Position numbers and translations under genes: made by a program. Shown in pieces: positions 48,557 to 57,279 of a DNA stretch of 64,000 bases. This DNA comes from Arcobacter venerupis (GTDB taxonomy: Bacteria; Campylobacterota; Campylobacteria; Campylobacterales; Arcobacteraceae): NCBI RefSeq assembly GCF_013201665.1, contig NZ_CP053840.1, positions 2,604,001-2,668,000 on the forward strand, in the 5' to 3' direction. Under the pieces are notes generated by a model. The model was not told the DNA's origin. It saw only the letters and a program-made list of their open reading frames with translations, and did not search any database. Numbering within the stretch: the stretch's first letter is position 1; each line of letters opens with the position of its first letter.

Positions 48557-50635
48557 TTAAACTCCTAGCTCAATTTGTTTTTTTATAATCACATCAACAT
48601 CTACATATCTGTTTAGAACAACATCATCTTTTGCAGTTTTGTATAAGCTTTTTTGCTTCATATACTTAGCCATAAAAGGTGATGCTATAGAGTTTTTAAT
48701 TATGTAGCCCTCACCATTTTTAATATTGCTTAACATTTCAGGTTTAAAAAAGTCTTCTTCACTTTTTGAGAGTTTTGAATCTTCGTTGTTATGAGATTTT
48801 TTTAGATTTTTTTCTCTTTTCATACTCTCTTCAAGAGTGATTTTTTCAACTTTTTGTACTTTTGAATTAAGAAGTTTTATAAGTTCTACATCTTCTAATT
48901 TTAAAGATATAATTGTTTTTACATTTGCTATTATTTGAGAGTTATCAATACTTCCCATCGTCTCTTTTAAATCACTTTGAAATGAAAGAACTGCTCCCAT
49001 GTATAAACCTCTAATAACTGAGAGTAAATCTCCAATTTGATAGCTTTGATTATTTTTTGTTTTAAGCCATGAGTTAATCTCATCAAGTATTACAAGGGTA
49101 GTAGTATCAGGAATAAAATCTTTCCCGCGTCTTTCAGCTAGTAGATTTAAAGTTGATACTAAAAGTTCGGCTAAAATTGGGCTATAGATTTTATTTTGTC
49201 CTGGCAAGTTCACTATTACAATTTTATTACTATCTATAGCATCTAAGATATTTAAGTCACTATTTACATTTTTTAGAATTGGTGCGAAAGAATCAAAGAA
49301 ATTAACTAACTTATCCATCAATCCTTGAGCTACTGAAAGGTCATAGAAAGTTCCACTTCTTTGTGGATATTTTAAACTTACTGCTTCAATACCTTTAATA
49401 GTAGTTCCACTCTCTGTTACTACTCCATTTAAGTATGTTTCTTTTAATTTTTCCCAATCTGGTACATTCGAAAGCATAATTACAACATTTTTTAATTCAT
49501 TGTGAAATTGGTTTTTTACACTACTATCTAAATGAGAAAGTGAACTATTATTTTTACTTTCAACTTCAATAATTTTAATGAACTTTGAATATAACTTAGT
49601 GTTAATCTCATTTTTATTTGTTTCATAAATCTCATCAAAAATTAGTAAAAACTTGATTAATAAATCTGTTTCACTAAGAAGCCTATTAAATGAAAAATAG
49701 TCCAGTTTTACTAAATGTTTTTGATACTCTTCAAACTTATTAGTTGAATTAAAAACTTTATCAATTTTTGAAATATCTAAAAAGAAATTTGCATCTCTTA
49801 GAGTTAATATTACTTTTAAAAGTGATGATAAGAAAAGTTTTGCTTTTCCATTCCATGAGCCATCATCATTTCCCTCTAAGTCAGCTATACTTGTTAGCAT
49901 AGTAATAATATCTTTTGAAGCTCCTAATTCAAAAAGATTAATTGTATTTGAGTTAAATTTTCCTCTTTTATCAGGATTCCAGTTTACTATGTGTAAATCA
50001 GACAATCTATTAAAAGTTGCGCAAATAGATTGAACTCTTTGAAGCATTGAGTTGTCTGCTTTTCCAAAAATTGCAAATACTCCTGAACCTTTTGATATAC
50101 TTGATTCTATATACGAATTCAATAATAACTCTGTTTTTCCACCACCAGTAGTAGCCATCAAAGCACAATGCTGTCTTAGAATTGCATCATCAATTAAAAC
50201 TGGAGTAATTGCATTACTTTTACTTGAAGTTAGTTTTTGAGACGGGATTGTTTTTTCAATTTCATAATCAAATCCAAAAAATTTTCTAACTTGATTGTAA
50301 AGAGTTAAAACATCAACATCTTTTTTATGCTTTTTTACAAGCGTTCCAAGATGTATACTGTATTTATTTTTTAAATTATCATTATTTATGAGAAATAGCT
50401 CTTTAATCTTTTCATATTTATTTTTGTTTTTTAATAAATTTTTTTGAAATTTAAAAGAAAAGAAATAGATAAAAAGTGCAAATGCGAAGAAGTGAATCTT
50501 TAAACCAATACTAAATACAAAAAATAGAATTATCCATAAGCTAGACCAAAAAACTTCGTCAAGTAATTTTTCTTCACTATCATCTATTTTTGTGTAGGTA
50601 TTAACCCTTATTTTATCACTGTTATTATTTTCCAT
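48557..50635 (-). CDS. TraD/VirD4-like conjugative coupling ATPase
   Basis: The 692-aa protein has two N-terminal membrane helices (about residues 29-62), Walker A CALMATTGGGKTELLLNSYI (about 157-176), and a Walker B-type TTLVILDEINSWL. SYQIGDLLSVIRGLYMGAVL and QSDLKETMGS follow, as in T4SS coupling proteins (TraD/TraG/VirD4, FtsK-HerA superfamily). It would bring relaxase-bound DNA to the membrane channel. It is the central gene of the minus-strand operon. No other ATPase of VirB4 or VirB11 type is recognised in the element. Confidence 0.8.
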   Translation of the reverse strand: MENNNSDKIRVNTYTKIDDSEEKLLDEVFWSSLWIILFFVFSIGLKIHFFAFALFIYFFSFKFQKNLLKNKNKYEKIKELFLINNDNLKNKYSIHLGTLVKKHKKDVDVLTLYNQVRKFFGFDYEIEKTIPSQKLTSSKSNAITPVLIDDAILRQHCALMATTGGGKTELLLNSYIESSISKGSGVFAIFGKADNSMLQRVQSICATFNRLSDLHIVNWNPDKRGKFNSNTINLFELGASKDIITMLTSIADLEGNDDGSWNGKAKLFLSSLLKVILTLRDANFFLDISKIDKVFNSTNKFEEYQKHLVKLDYFSFNRLLSETDLLIKFLLIFDEIYETNKNEINTKLYSKFIKIIEVESKNNSSLSHLDSSVKNQFHNELKNVVIMLSNVPDWEKLKETYLNGVVTESGTTIKGIEAVSLKYPQRSGTFYDLSVAQGLMDKLVNFFDSFAPILKNVNSDLNILDAIDSNKIVIVNLPGQNKIYSPILAELLVSTLNLLAERRGKDFIPDTTTLVILDEINSWLKTKNNQSYQIGDLLSVIRGLYMGAVLSFQSDLKETMGSIDNSQIIANVKTIISLKLEDVELIKLLNSKVQKVEKITLEESMKREKNLKKSHNNEDSKLSKSEEDFFKPEMLSNIKNGEGYIIKNSIASPFMAKYMKQKSLYKTAKDDVVLNRYVDVDVIIKKQIELGV

Positions 50636-50636
50636 T

Positions 50637-51479
50637 TTATACCTCTTTTATATAAAAAATTGCGTGTTTAAGGCTTAAGCTAGAGTATTTATCATGAGAG
50701 TAATCTCTTAAGAAATTTAAAAACTCTGTTTCTTCTGGAATTGAAATTTGAAATAATTGGCTGATACTTGGAAAGTATTGATTTTCTTTGAAGATTTCAA
50801 ATTTTGAAAGAATTAAAAGCTTTAGAGTTTTTACTGTTTTTATCTGTTTTAAATCTTCATTTGAGATTTTCTGATAATCAAAAATATCAGCTTTTATGTT
50901 AATGTACTCTATTAATTTTAAATAAAATTGAGTTATTTGAACTGGTTTATCTTGAAGCTTTGAAAACTCTTGCATATCAGCATTAGTGATGTTAATTGTT
51001 ACATTTTGAATAGTAAAGTCTTTAGGACTGTACTCATAGGTAATTCCACTATAAAAATGTGCATAGTCTTTTATTTTTTTAACCACTCTTTGTACAGGAG
51101 AAAGATTAAAAGGAGTGTCTTGTTTTAATTTTACAACTCGCTCATCTACTAACTCCAACTTACGATTATAAAGATAATTTACAACTAAAAAAAATAAAGC
51201 TAACAAACTGAAAACTTGAAATTTAAAGCTTGTCTCTATTTGATTTAAACTATCTTGAATTTGTGTATAAATAAGAGTTAAGATATGATTTAACCCCATA
51301 GATAAAGCAATTAATGATACTAATATGATTCCTTGTTTTATAACCAAGTTTGTACGATTTGAACGCTGATAGCCTGTTAATTTTTTGTCTTTTGTTAAAG
51401 CCCAAAGGATTGATAATAGGATAAAAAAAGTAATGAAAAAAATGTAGTAAAATACTACTCTGTCACTTAGTGGTTGCAT
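50637..51479 (-). CDS. Membrane protein of the transfer operon
   Basis: The 280-aa protein has three membrane helices near residues 8-28, 50-72 and 88-106, then a cytoplasmic region of about 170 residues. I do not recognise its family. It lies one base upstream of the TraD-like gene and overlaps the preceding coiled-coil gene by one base, so it probably works with the coupling ATPase. Confidence 0.7.
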   Translation of the reverse strand: MQPLSDRVVFYYIFFITFFILLSILWALTKDKKLTGYQRSNRTNLVIKQGIILVSLIALSMGLNHILTLIYTQIQDSLNQIETSFKFQVFSLLALFFLVVNYLYNRKLELVDERVVKLKQDTPFNLSPVQRVVKKIKDYAHFYSGITYEYSPKDFTIQNVTINITNADMQEFSKLQDKPVQITQFYLKLIEYINIKADIFDYQKISNEDLKQIKTVKTLKLLILSKFEIFKENQYFPSISQLFQISIPEETEFLNFLRDYSHDKYSSLSLKHAIFYIKEV

Positions 51480-52348
51480 TATTTCTCCTTTTGGTTATCG
51501 TTTAGATTTTCATAATCTTTGATTAATTGAGACTCTGGCTTATTGTATGTGATTTTATTCCCAGTTGTTTTTTCTTGAAACTCAGTTTTAGAATTTTTAG
51601 TTTTATCTTTTAGGGCTTCGATTTTAGATTCTAGTGATTCATTTTCTTTTTCTAAGCCTGATTTTTGAGACTCTATTTTATTTTTTTCAACTAGAAGCTC
51701 TAACTCTTTTTTTAAGTTTTGGTTTTCTTCTTTTAATTTTTCAACCGTTGATTTAAGGTTTAAAATGTCTCGTTCAAGCTCAGCGAACAATTTATCTTTT
51801 TCGCTTTGAGATAAAGAAGCATCTGTTAAGTCGTTAATTTTTGAATAAATTTTTTTGCTGTGATTTTTTAAATCGTTTATATCTATTTCGATTTTTTCAG
51901 CTTTTTTTAAATTTTGCTCAAAAGCATCATTAATAAGCCCAATATTTGGGCTTATTAATGATTTGAATTTATAAAATTGATTTAAAAAATCTGTATTATC
52001 TTTTTCTTTTTTTGGTTCGATTTTTACATCTTTACTTTGAAAATTATCAGATTTTAAATCTTTGATTTTTTGCTCTTGCTCTTGAATTTTTTTAGAGAGA
52101 TTATCTAGCTCGTTTTCATTTTTTAATCCCCACTCTTTTATAAATTGTGAAAAAAAATGTTGCTCTAATTTTTTTTTTGCTTGGTCTTGATTTATTTTAT
52201 CCTTGTAATTAACTAACCCATTTTTATTAAAAATTTCTTTTACATTTTTTTCGGCTTCTTTTTTTACATTTTCAAAATAAAGTGGATTAAGTTTACCATC
52301 TATAATTATTTCTATTTTATTTTTTGATTCTTCTATAATTTTTTTCAT
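51479..52348 (-). CDS. Long coiled-coil protein of the transfer operon
   Basis: The 289-aa protein is mostly coiled coil (about residues 80-260, for example KIQEQEQKIKDLKSDNFQSK and ENESLESKIEALKDK), with no membrane helix. It could scaffold the complex or bind the relaxase-DNA. Not recognised. Confidence 0.65.
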   Translation of the reverse strand: MKKIIEESKNKIEIIIDGKLNPLYFENVKKEAEKNVKEIFNKNGLVNYKDKINQDQAKKKLEQHFFSQFIKEWGLKNENELDNLSKKIQEQEQKIKDLKSDNFQSKDVKIEPKKEKDNTDFLNQFYKFKSLISPNIGLINDAFEQNLKKAEKIEIDINDLKNHSKKIYSKINDLTDASLSQSEKDKLFAELERDILNLKSTVEKLKEENQNLKKELELLVEKNKIESQKSGLEKENESLESKIEALKDKTKNSKTEFQEKTTGNKITYNKPESQLIKDYENLNDNQKEK

Positions 52349-52351
52349 TTT

Positions 52352-52705
52352 TCACTCCAAATTAAATTTATATGTAAAAATTTTAGTGCTGTTACTATTT
52401 CTCTTTTCAATTTCATTTTTTTTGAATTTGAAGAAATAAAATTGATACTCGTGAATATCTTCGATTTCAAATTCATTTTTGATTTTTTGAGCCAAAATCT
52501 CGACATTGGTTGTATCCCAGTATGTTCTAAGATTTTGAGAATATCCATCTATTACTAGCAGCTGATTTTCTAAATCTATAAAAAAAGGTATTGTCTCTGC
52601 ACCTGTTACTTTTACGTTTATTTCAATATTTTCATCTTTTAGTTTTAGGTCTTTTTTTACTATTTTTTTAAGATTCTTCTCAAAAAAATCTATTTTATTT
52701 TCCAT
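52352..52705 (-). CDS. Unknown 117-aa protein of the transfer operon
   Basis: The protein is soluble and mixed alpha/beta, with VTGAETIPFFIDLENQLLVI in the middle. No family is recognised. AAAGGA precedes the ATG at 52705. It lies three bases before the coiled-coil gene. Confidence 0.65.
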   Translation of the reverse strand: MENKIDFFEKNLKKIVKKDLKLKDENIEINVKVTGAETIPFFIDLENQLLVIDGYSQNLRTYWDTTNVEILAQKIKNEFEIEDIHEYQFYFFKFKKNEIEKRNSNSTKIFTYKFNLE

Positions 52706-52715
52706 TTTTATTCCT

Positions 52716-53096
52716 TTATTTCAAAATTATAAAATTTATGCCAGTTGTAACAACTGCAACTATCAACACCACTTTTAAGACAGAGAGATTAAGTATCTTG
52801 TCTGCAAGATTTATTATTTTTTCTATTTTTTTAAGCTCTTGATTTTTCCCTAAATCTTCAAGTTTTTGAGAAAGAAATGAAAGATAAAGTGAGTAGTTTT
52901 TAATCATCTCTTGCTCATTTTTTGGCTCGAACTTGCTTATCATAAATGTATAATCTTTCATTTCTGAATTTAAATCTTGCAGTTGAGTAATATTATTAAT
53001 TACCTCTTGATTTAAAACATCGAGTTTTAAAATTGATGCTTTTAACTCTGCGGTAACTCTTTTTGCTTCACTTAGAGTTATCTCATCATTTTGCAT
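52716..53096 (-). CDS. Tail-anchored helical protein after ParA
   Basis: The 126-aa protein is a helical coiled coil with a C-terminal membrane helix (about residues 105-124, VLKVVLIVAVVTTGINFIIL). It resembles the layout of the 117-aa protein at 47238-47591 but not its sequence. Its start overlaps the end of parA by 11 bases. Confidence 0.65.
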   Translation of the reverse strand: MQNDEITLSEAKRVTAELKASILKLDVLNQEVINNITQLQDLNSEMKDYTFMISKFEPKNEQEMIKNYSLYLSFLSQKLEDLGKNQELKKIEKIINLADKILNLSVLKVVLIVAVVTTGINFIILK

Positions 53097-53868
53097 TAAG
53101 CACCTCGTCTAATACTTGGTGAGCGACATCAATAACTTCTGTTTTGTAGTTTTGAGAATCTTCAAGAATCTCTAGAATAAGACTATATGAATATATTGAG
53201 TTCTTATCATTTTTATCAAAAGATTCTAAAAGTTTTTGATTAATGTTCTCTTTTTCTTGCTCATCTTGAGCAAGTTCATAGACAGTTTTCTTAAGCTTTC
53301 TGCTTAAATCTATACAATCACTCTCTGGCAATATAATATATGGATATTTATTTAATTCTTTATCTTCAAAAAAATCACCGTATTGAAACTGAACTCTTTT
53401 TGGATTTCTCACTCGAGATAAAACAAATAATACTTTTACATTTTTATTCATATCTAATATAATTTTCAGACATTCTTTAGCATTTTTTAAGTCTTGCGAA
53501 CCGCCAGACATGGGAACGATGAATAAATCAACCATGTTGTACATGTGTGTTGATTTAAGCGATCGTAAAAAATTAGTTGTCGTAGCGTTCCCCCCAACAT
53601 CCAACACTGTGTTATTTTTATTTTCAGATAAAAATAAATCTCTAACCGTTTGATTTAAATCTTTTGAATTAGAATCTACAATTATTTGTTTTGTCTTGAT
53701 TTTTGATTTTGAAAATATTTTCGCATCTTGATTTTGATTATCTAACTCCCATAATTCTATTTCTTGACCTTTTGCAAGAAAATAAGTTGATATAATCTGC
53801 ATAGCAGTAGTAGATTTTGAAGCTCCACCTTTAGATTGAACAACTAGAATATTTTTCTGATTTCTCAT
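53086..53868 (-). CDS. ParA-family ATPase of the element
   Basis: The 260-aa protein starts KNILVVQSKGGASKSTTAMQ with a deviant Walker A (KGGASKST) and has NNTVLDVGGNATTTNFL and DLFIVPMSGGSQDL, typical of ParA. It may place or stabilise the element or position the transfer complex. It is the first gene of the tight operon that runs to 44104, with AAAGGA before its ATG. No ParB is recognised next to it. Confidence 0.85.
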   Translation of the reverse strand: MRNQKNILVVQSKGGASKSTTAMQIISTYFLAKGQEIELWELDNQNQDAKIFSKSKIKTKQIIVDSNSKDLNQTVRDLFLSENKNNTVLDVGGNATTTNFLRSLKSTHMYNMVDLFIVPMSGGSQDLKNAKECLKIILDMNKNVKVLFVLSRVRNPKRVQFQYGDFFEDKELNKYPYIILPESDCIDLSRKLKKTVYELAQDEQEKENINQKLLESFDKNDKNSIYSYSLILEILEDSQNYKTEVIDVAHQVLDEVLNAK

Positions 53869-53971
53869 TTTTTAATCCTTTTTTAAATTAAAAAAGGTTG
53901 AATAATCATTGCTATTATCAGTTATGTTATAATGGCAACGGTTAAAAACTATTACTTATGGTTTTACCACT

Positions 53972-54015
53972 CTCTCTCTTTTGTTGCTCGTCGAAAAGTT
54001 TTTTAAAAGAGGGAG
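53972..54015. terminator. Hairpin between the AlpA-like gene and parA
   Basis: CTCTCTCTTTT (53972-53982) pairs with AAAAGAGGGAG (54005-54015) around a 22-base loop, with one G-U in plus-strand RNA. It lies right after the AlpA-like stop. The pairing is better on the plus strand, and the role (attenuation of parA, or a block to plus-strand transcription) is open. Confidence 0.4.
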
Positions 54016-54016
54016 T

Positions 54017-54223
54017 TTATTTTGTTATTTTTCTTTTTTGTTTTTGTTCTTCAATCCATTTTTGTATCTCCTTTACGCTGTATAGACTATGCGCGAATCC
54101 TTGTATAAATATTGGTGTCACAAAATTTCCTTCTTTTATAATTGCATCAAGTTTTGTCTCCCCTATCTTAATGTACTCAGAAAGTACTTCTGTTTTTTTA
54201 ATCAATTTATCTTCTTTTTCCAT
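54017..54223 (-). CDS. AlpA-like small DNA-binding regulator
   Basis: The 68-aa protein has the pattern of AlpA/excisionase MerR-like HTH proteins: VLSEYIKIGETKLDAIIKEG then LYSVKEIQKWIEEQ. AlpA-type proteins regulate integrase genes and can act as excisionase. AAAGGAAAT precedes the ATG. It diverges from the 386-aa gene, and tandem GATTTAATAT repeats lie in between. It may control both the transfer operon and excision. Confidence 0.75.
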   Translation of the reverse strand: MEKEDKLIKKTEVLSEYIKIGETKLDAIIKEGNFVTPIFIQGFAHSLYSVKEIQKWIEEQKQKRKITK

Positions 54224-54260
54224 TTTATTTCCTTTATGTTAATAGAATATATTTCCACTT

Positions 54261-54287
54261 ATATTAAATCATATTAAATCATATAAG
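54261..54287. repeat. Tandem ATATTAAATC repeats between the AlpA-like and 386-aa genes
   Basis: ATATTAAATC occurs twice in tandem (54261-54280) followed by ATATAAG. The same decamer, inverted (GATTTAATAT at 62499-62508), with weaker copies around it, lies between the integrase gene and the right attachment site. Shared repeats suggest one regulator, plausibly the AlpA-like protein, binds both places. Confidence 0.5.
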
Positions 54288-54391
54288 CAGTAATAGAATT
54301 ATATTCCATTAAACTTATTTAAAACTTAAAATGGTAAAATATTCCATAATAACTTATTAATTTTATAATTTGAAAAAGAAAAAGGAATAAT

Positions 54392-55552
54392 ATGCCTGAA
54401 AACCATAAACAACCAGAAAGAGGATTTAAACAATTAGCTTGTGAGATTCTTGATATTAGTACTCGAAGCTATTCTAATTTCAGCAAACAGAAACGATTAA
54501 TAATTACTCTACTAGAAAAATATTTTACTAAAGAAGATTTACAAGAATTCATTGAATTTGGGAAAATAAACAATTTTGAAAACAACAACAGTATTCAAGA
54601 GTATTTTATAGAGACAAAAAAAAATAAATATATTCAAAATTTTAAAAATAATCACTCATCATTAAAGTTTGTTGCCGAAAATGAATATATCACAGATTTC
54701 TATTTCTATTTTTTAACAAATTTAAAAAACAAAAAAAACTTCTTTTCAACTACAGATTATGAGTATGAATCATATTTTATTGAGAGATACGACTTTAATA
54801 AAGCACTCAGTGATTATATATTTGAAAATCAACAAAAAGAATTTGAAAAAAAGAACTTTGAAATAAGACTACTATTTATAAAAGAAGAAAAAGAAGCGGA
54901 ACATGAATATTTTATAAAAGATATTGAAGAATTTTTTCCTCAACAAAAAAATGAAACAAAAAAAGATGAAATTAAATTAAAGAATAATGATTTTAATTTT
55001 GATGAAGAAAAAGAAAAACAAAATTTAATTAAAGAAATAATTGAGCATTCTCAAAAGCAATTTGAACATATATACAATCACTTATCATTTATACAACATT
55101 GGGATAATGATATGTATTTTTTCATAAATTTTTTAATTAAAACAGATTTTGAATTATTTATAAATTCTGGCGATGATGAATTATTATATCATGCAATAGG
55201 ATTTTTGGTTTATTCAAATAATAACTTTAAAGAAGAAGATATTTTATGTGATAATAAAGTATCCGTTGTAAATGAAATTTATGAATATTTTAATAAAAAT
55301 AAAAATGAAATAAATAAAAAACTAATAAAAGATATATCATCAGATTTTGAAAAATTATATGAGTTTAAAAAATATAAAAAAATTAGTGAATATTTAAAAA
55401 AAATAAATAAAGAATTATCTAAAGAGGAAATATACAAAATAATTTCAGAACCTAAAAAATTTGAAAAAATAAGTAAAGAAATAGAAGAATTTGATAGAAA
55501 TGAATTTGGGAAAGAAATTTTAAAAAATCTAGTAGAAAATATTAAATCCTAA
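54392..55552 (+). CDS. Unknown 386-aa protein divergent from the AlpA-like gene
   Basis: I do not recognise this protein. The N-terminus (FKQLACEILDISTRSYSNFS) looks like a small helix-turn-helix, so DNA or RNA binding is possible; the rest is charged and helical with no membrane segments. AAAAGGAAT precedes the ATG. It lies just upstream of the structured RNA candidate, which might be its partner or the next part of the same transcript. Confidence 0.65.
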   Translation: MPENHKQPERGFKQLACEILDISTRSYSNFSKQKRLIITLLEKYFTKEDLQEFIEFGKINNFENNNSIQEYFIETKKNKYIQNFKNNHSSLKFVAENEYITDFYFYFLTNLKNKKNFFSTTDYEYESYFIERYDFNKALSDYIFENQQKEFEKKNFEIRLLFIKEEKEAEHEYFIKDIEEFFPQQKNETKKDEIKLKNNDFNFDEEKEKQNLIKEIIEHSQKQFEHIYNHLSFIQHWDNDMYFFINFLIKTDFELFINSGDDELLYHAIGFLVYSNNNFKEEDILCDNKVSVVNEIYEYFNKNKNEINKKLIKDISSDFEKLYEFKKYKKISEYLKKINKELSKEEIYKIISEPKKFEKISKEIEEFDRNEFGKEILKNLVENIKS

Positions 55553-55572
55553 CCACCTTTTTTATCTCAGTT

Positions 55573-56158
55573 GTCCCCGCTTTTCTGATTTAATCTTTCC
55601 GTTCGCCTTTGGCTAAGTTCAAATGATATGGTAGGGAATGGCTCAAGAGCGGAGACATCTTGCCCTTATACTACTTTGGATTTAACAAAATAGTACAGGA
55701 CAAGTTAGTCTAAAAATTTGCAAATGACACGGCTTTTGCAGGACTTTCGCTTACGACTTAAGTAGATTATTGAACAGCGCTTAATCTACGACACAATTAC
55801 ACTAGACGGTTCCCCTTATCTAGTAACCTATATCTTTAATAAATCCAGTATTAGTTCTCATACTAATTTAAAAACCTCTGTTTTATATATTAACTGGTAA
55901 ATCTATAGGAGTGTCCTTGCTACTGCTTTCGCAGATGAACGGGCATCTCCAAGGTGAATCGTACCACATACACTTCCTCACACCTTGCTGATTTGGTCTC
56001 TTATTTGGCTGTGATTGTTTTCGGTGAGTTCATTCTCACCTTGCATAAGTATTTAATTTTATCGCAGGGTTTCACCTTACTGTGCAGTCCTTATACTCTA
56101 CCGCTTAATAGTTTTTTAGACAATACTTTATCCTCAACACTTAAGTTGATTTTTTTTT
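55573..56158. ncRNA. Candidate large structured RNA, strand uncertain
   Basis: The segment is visibly richer in G+C than its surroundings (25 of 60 bases in 55561-55620) and has no credible ORF. It holds many perfect inverted repeats: GTAGATT/AATCTAC (55762-55789), ACTAGA/TCTAGT (55801-55824), CTGC/GCAG closing a 4-base loop (55923-55934), CAAGGTG/CACCTTG (55950-55987), GGTGAG/CTCACC (56023-56040), and CAAGA/TCTTG with AGGG/CCCT (55633-55666). The loop 55649-55656 can pair with 55573-55580, and GGTT in the 55801 hairpin with AACC outside it, giving pseudoknots. GAAA tetraloop and G-U pairs favour the minus strand; a T-run hairpin at 56134-56158 favours the plus strand. I do not recognise the family. 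Confidence 0.6.
56134..56158 (+). terminator. Short hairpin with nine Ts
   Basis: TCAAC-acttaa-GTTGA followed by nine Ts could end a plus-strand transcript at the right edge of the structured RNA candidate. The stem is only 5 bp. A second T-ended hairpin (AGCAATTC 56223-56230 with GGATTGCT 56256-56263, then seven Ts at 56274-56280) lies further on. Confidence 0.45.
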
Positions 56159-56379
56159 GAAAATTTTTTGGATAAAAGCTTGAAATTTATTTAGATATTT
56201 GTTAAGATGTCATTACTTTTTTAGCAATTCTTTTAGTCGCCAAACTAACAGGGAAGGATTGCTGAAATACTCCTTTTTTTAGACATAAAAATATTCTCCA
56301 ACAATTAAGTGGCTTTCATACTTTTACATTTAACATTTGAATTTATTTTGAGATTTGTATTTAAAATTAGAATGTAGAT

Positions 56380-56487
56380 TTGGCAAGATACATATCTAAT
56401 TAAAATACTTAGAGCTTAGCAAATCTATCGAGCGATAAATCTACCAAGCAGATATGTAGCTTGCCAAGCTCTAAATATTTATAGAGC
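56380..56487. repeat. Complex inverted repeats in the noncoding stretch
   Basis: An 18-bp inverted repeat with one mismatch (TTGGCAAGATACATATCT at 56380-56397, its partner at 56450-56467) encloses AGAGCTT (56411-56417), which pairs with AAGCTCT (56466-56472), a TATCG-ag-CGATA palindrome (56427-56438) and copies of AAATCTA. GCTCTA (56468-56473) also pairs with TAGAGC (56482-56487), so alternative folds compete. It could be a replication or transfer origin or a second RNA. Confidence 0.55.
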
Positions 56488-56667
56488 AAGTATATACGAT
56501 TTTGTGGGCTTTGTAAATAAAGAGTTTTTATAAAAAGTTTATGTTAGTTTGATTTTTTTTGATTTGATTTGAGAAGTAATCATTTGAAAGATAGATAAAT
56601 AAACTTAAATTTATAAATTAACTTTTATATTTTATACTGAATTAATAATATAAAGAAAGTGCCTTGT

Positions 56668-56716
56668 AACAACTGGATTAACTCATTTTTGCTAATAAAT
56701 TGCCTAGCCAGTTGTT
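56668..56716. repeat. Nine-base perfect inverted repeat
   Basis: AACAACTGG (56668-56676) and CCAGTTGTT (56708-56716) are perfect inverted copies, flanked by two CTCATTTTT direct repeats. No gene lies within 250 bases on either side apart from the decayed ORF at 56801. Confidence 0.5.
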
Positions 56717-56800
56717 CGCTCATTTTTCTTAACGGATTTTTGTAAAATCCTAAAAAATCGAGCCCTAGAAATAAAATAGATATTAAAAATTAAAAAAAAT

Positions 56801-57098
56801 CTTAGTGAAGCAAAAAGATATTTCTCAGAAGATTGTTAAAGAAATGAAGATGTTAACTTTAGTGAGAATTCACCTGAACAAGATTTATTGAATTTAGTTA
56901 ATGATTTATGATAAAAATTAAAATTGTGACGCTATATGTGACGCAAGTAATACATCTGATTGTAAAGAGATGACAAGAGCTGATAGTATAGGAAATGTTT
57001 TTGCTTGTAAAGATGAAAATGAAGCAAGAAAATTGTGTGCAGAACATGGAAGAAAAGTTTGTGCTAATTGTATAAGGGAATTATATAAAACTATTTAA
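56801..57098 (+). pseudogene. Decayed small gene(s)
   Basis: One frame reads LSEAKRYFSEDC, a stop, then RNEDVNFSENSPEQDLLNLV to a second stop; another frame then reads CDAICDASNTSDCKEMTRAD and continues Cys-rich (residues ACKDE ... KVCANC) to a stop at 57096-57098. The only in-frame ATG (56970) would give a 42-aa Cys-containing peptide. Frame changes and internal stops suggest a broken gene; a short intact peptide is the alternative. Confidence 0.4.
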
Positions 57099-57279
57099 TA
57101 AAAATTTGTACTGTAATAAAAACAGAATTTATTGAATCTTTGTAGTGAATTAAGAAAAGTAAAGCTTTATAAATAAAATATAGTAGTTATTTACTTGGTT
57201 TAACAATTAAATTGTCTAGACTATTTTTTATAACATACACTATATTTTTTTCTTATTATATGAAATAAAAAAGGTCAAA

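Noticed and set aside
55573-56158. Possible RNase P RNA, tmRNA or group II intron
   Set aside because: GAAAGTCC and a GTGTG start were seen, but the rest of the RNase P core, the tmRNA ends and a domain V hairpin were not found, and housekeeping RNAs would be unlikely on a mobile element.
55954-56160. 68-aa plus-strand ORF inside the structured region
   Set aside because: No ribosome-binding site, no family pattern, and the stems and GC bias explain the open frame better.
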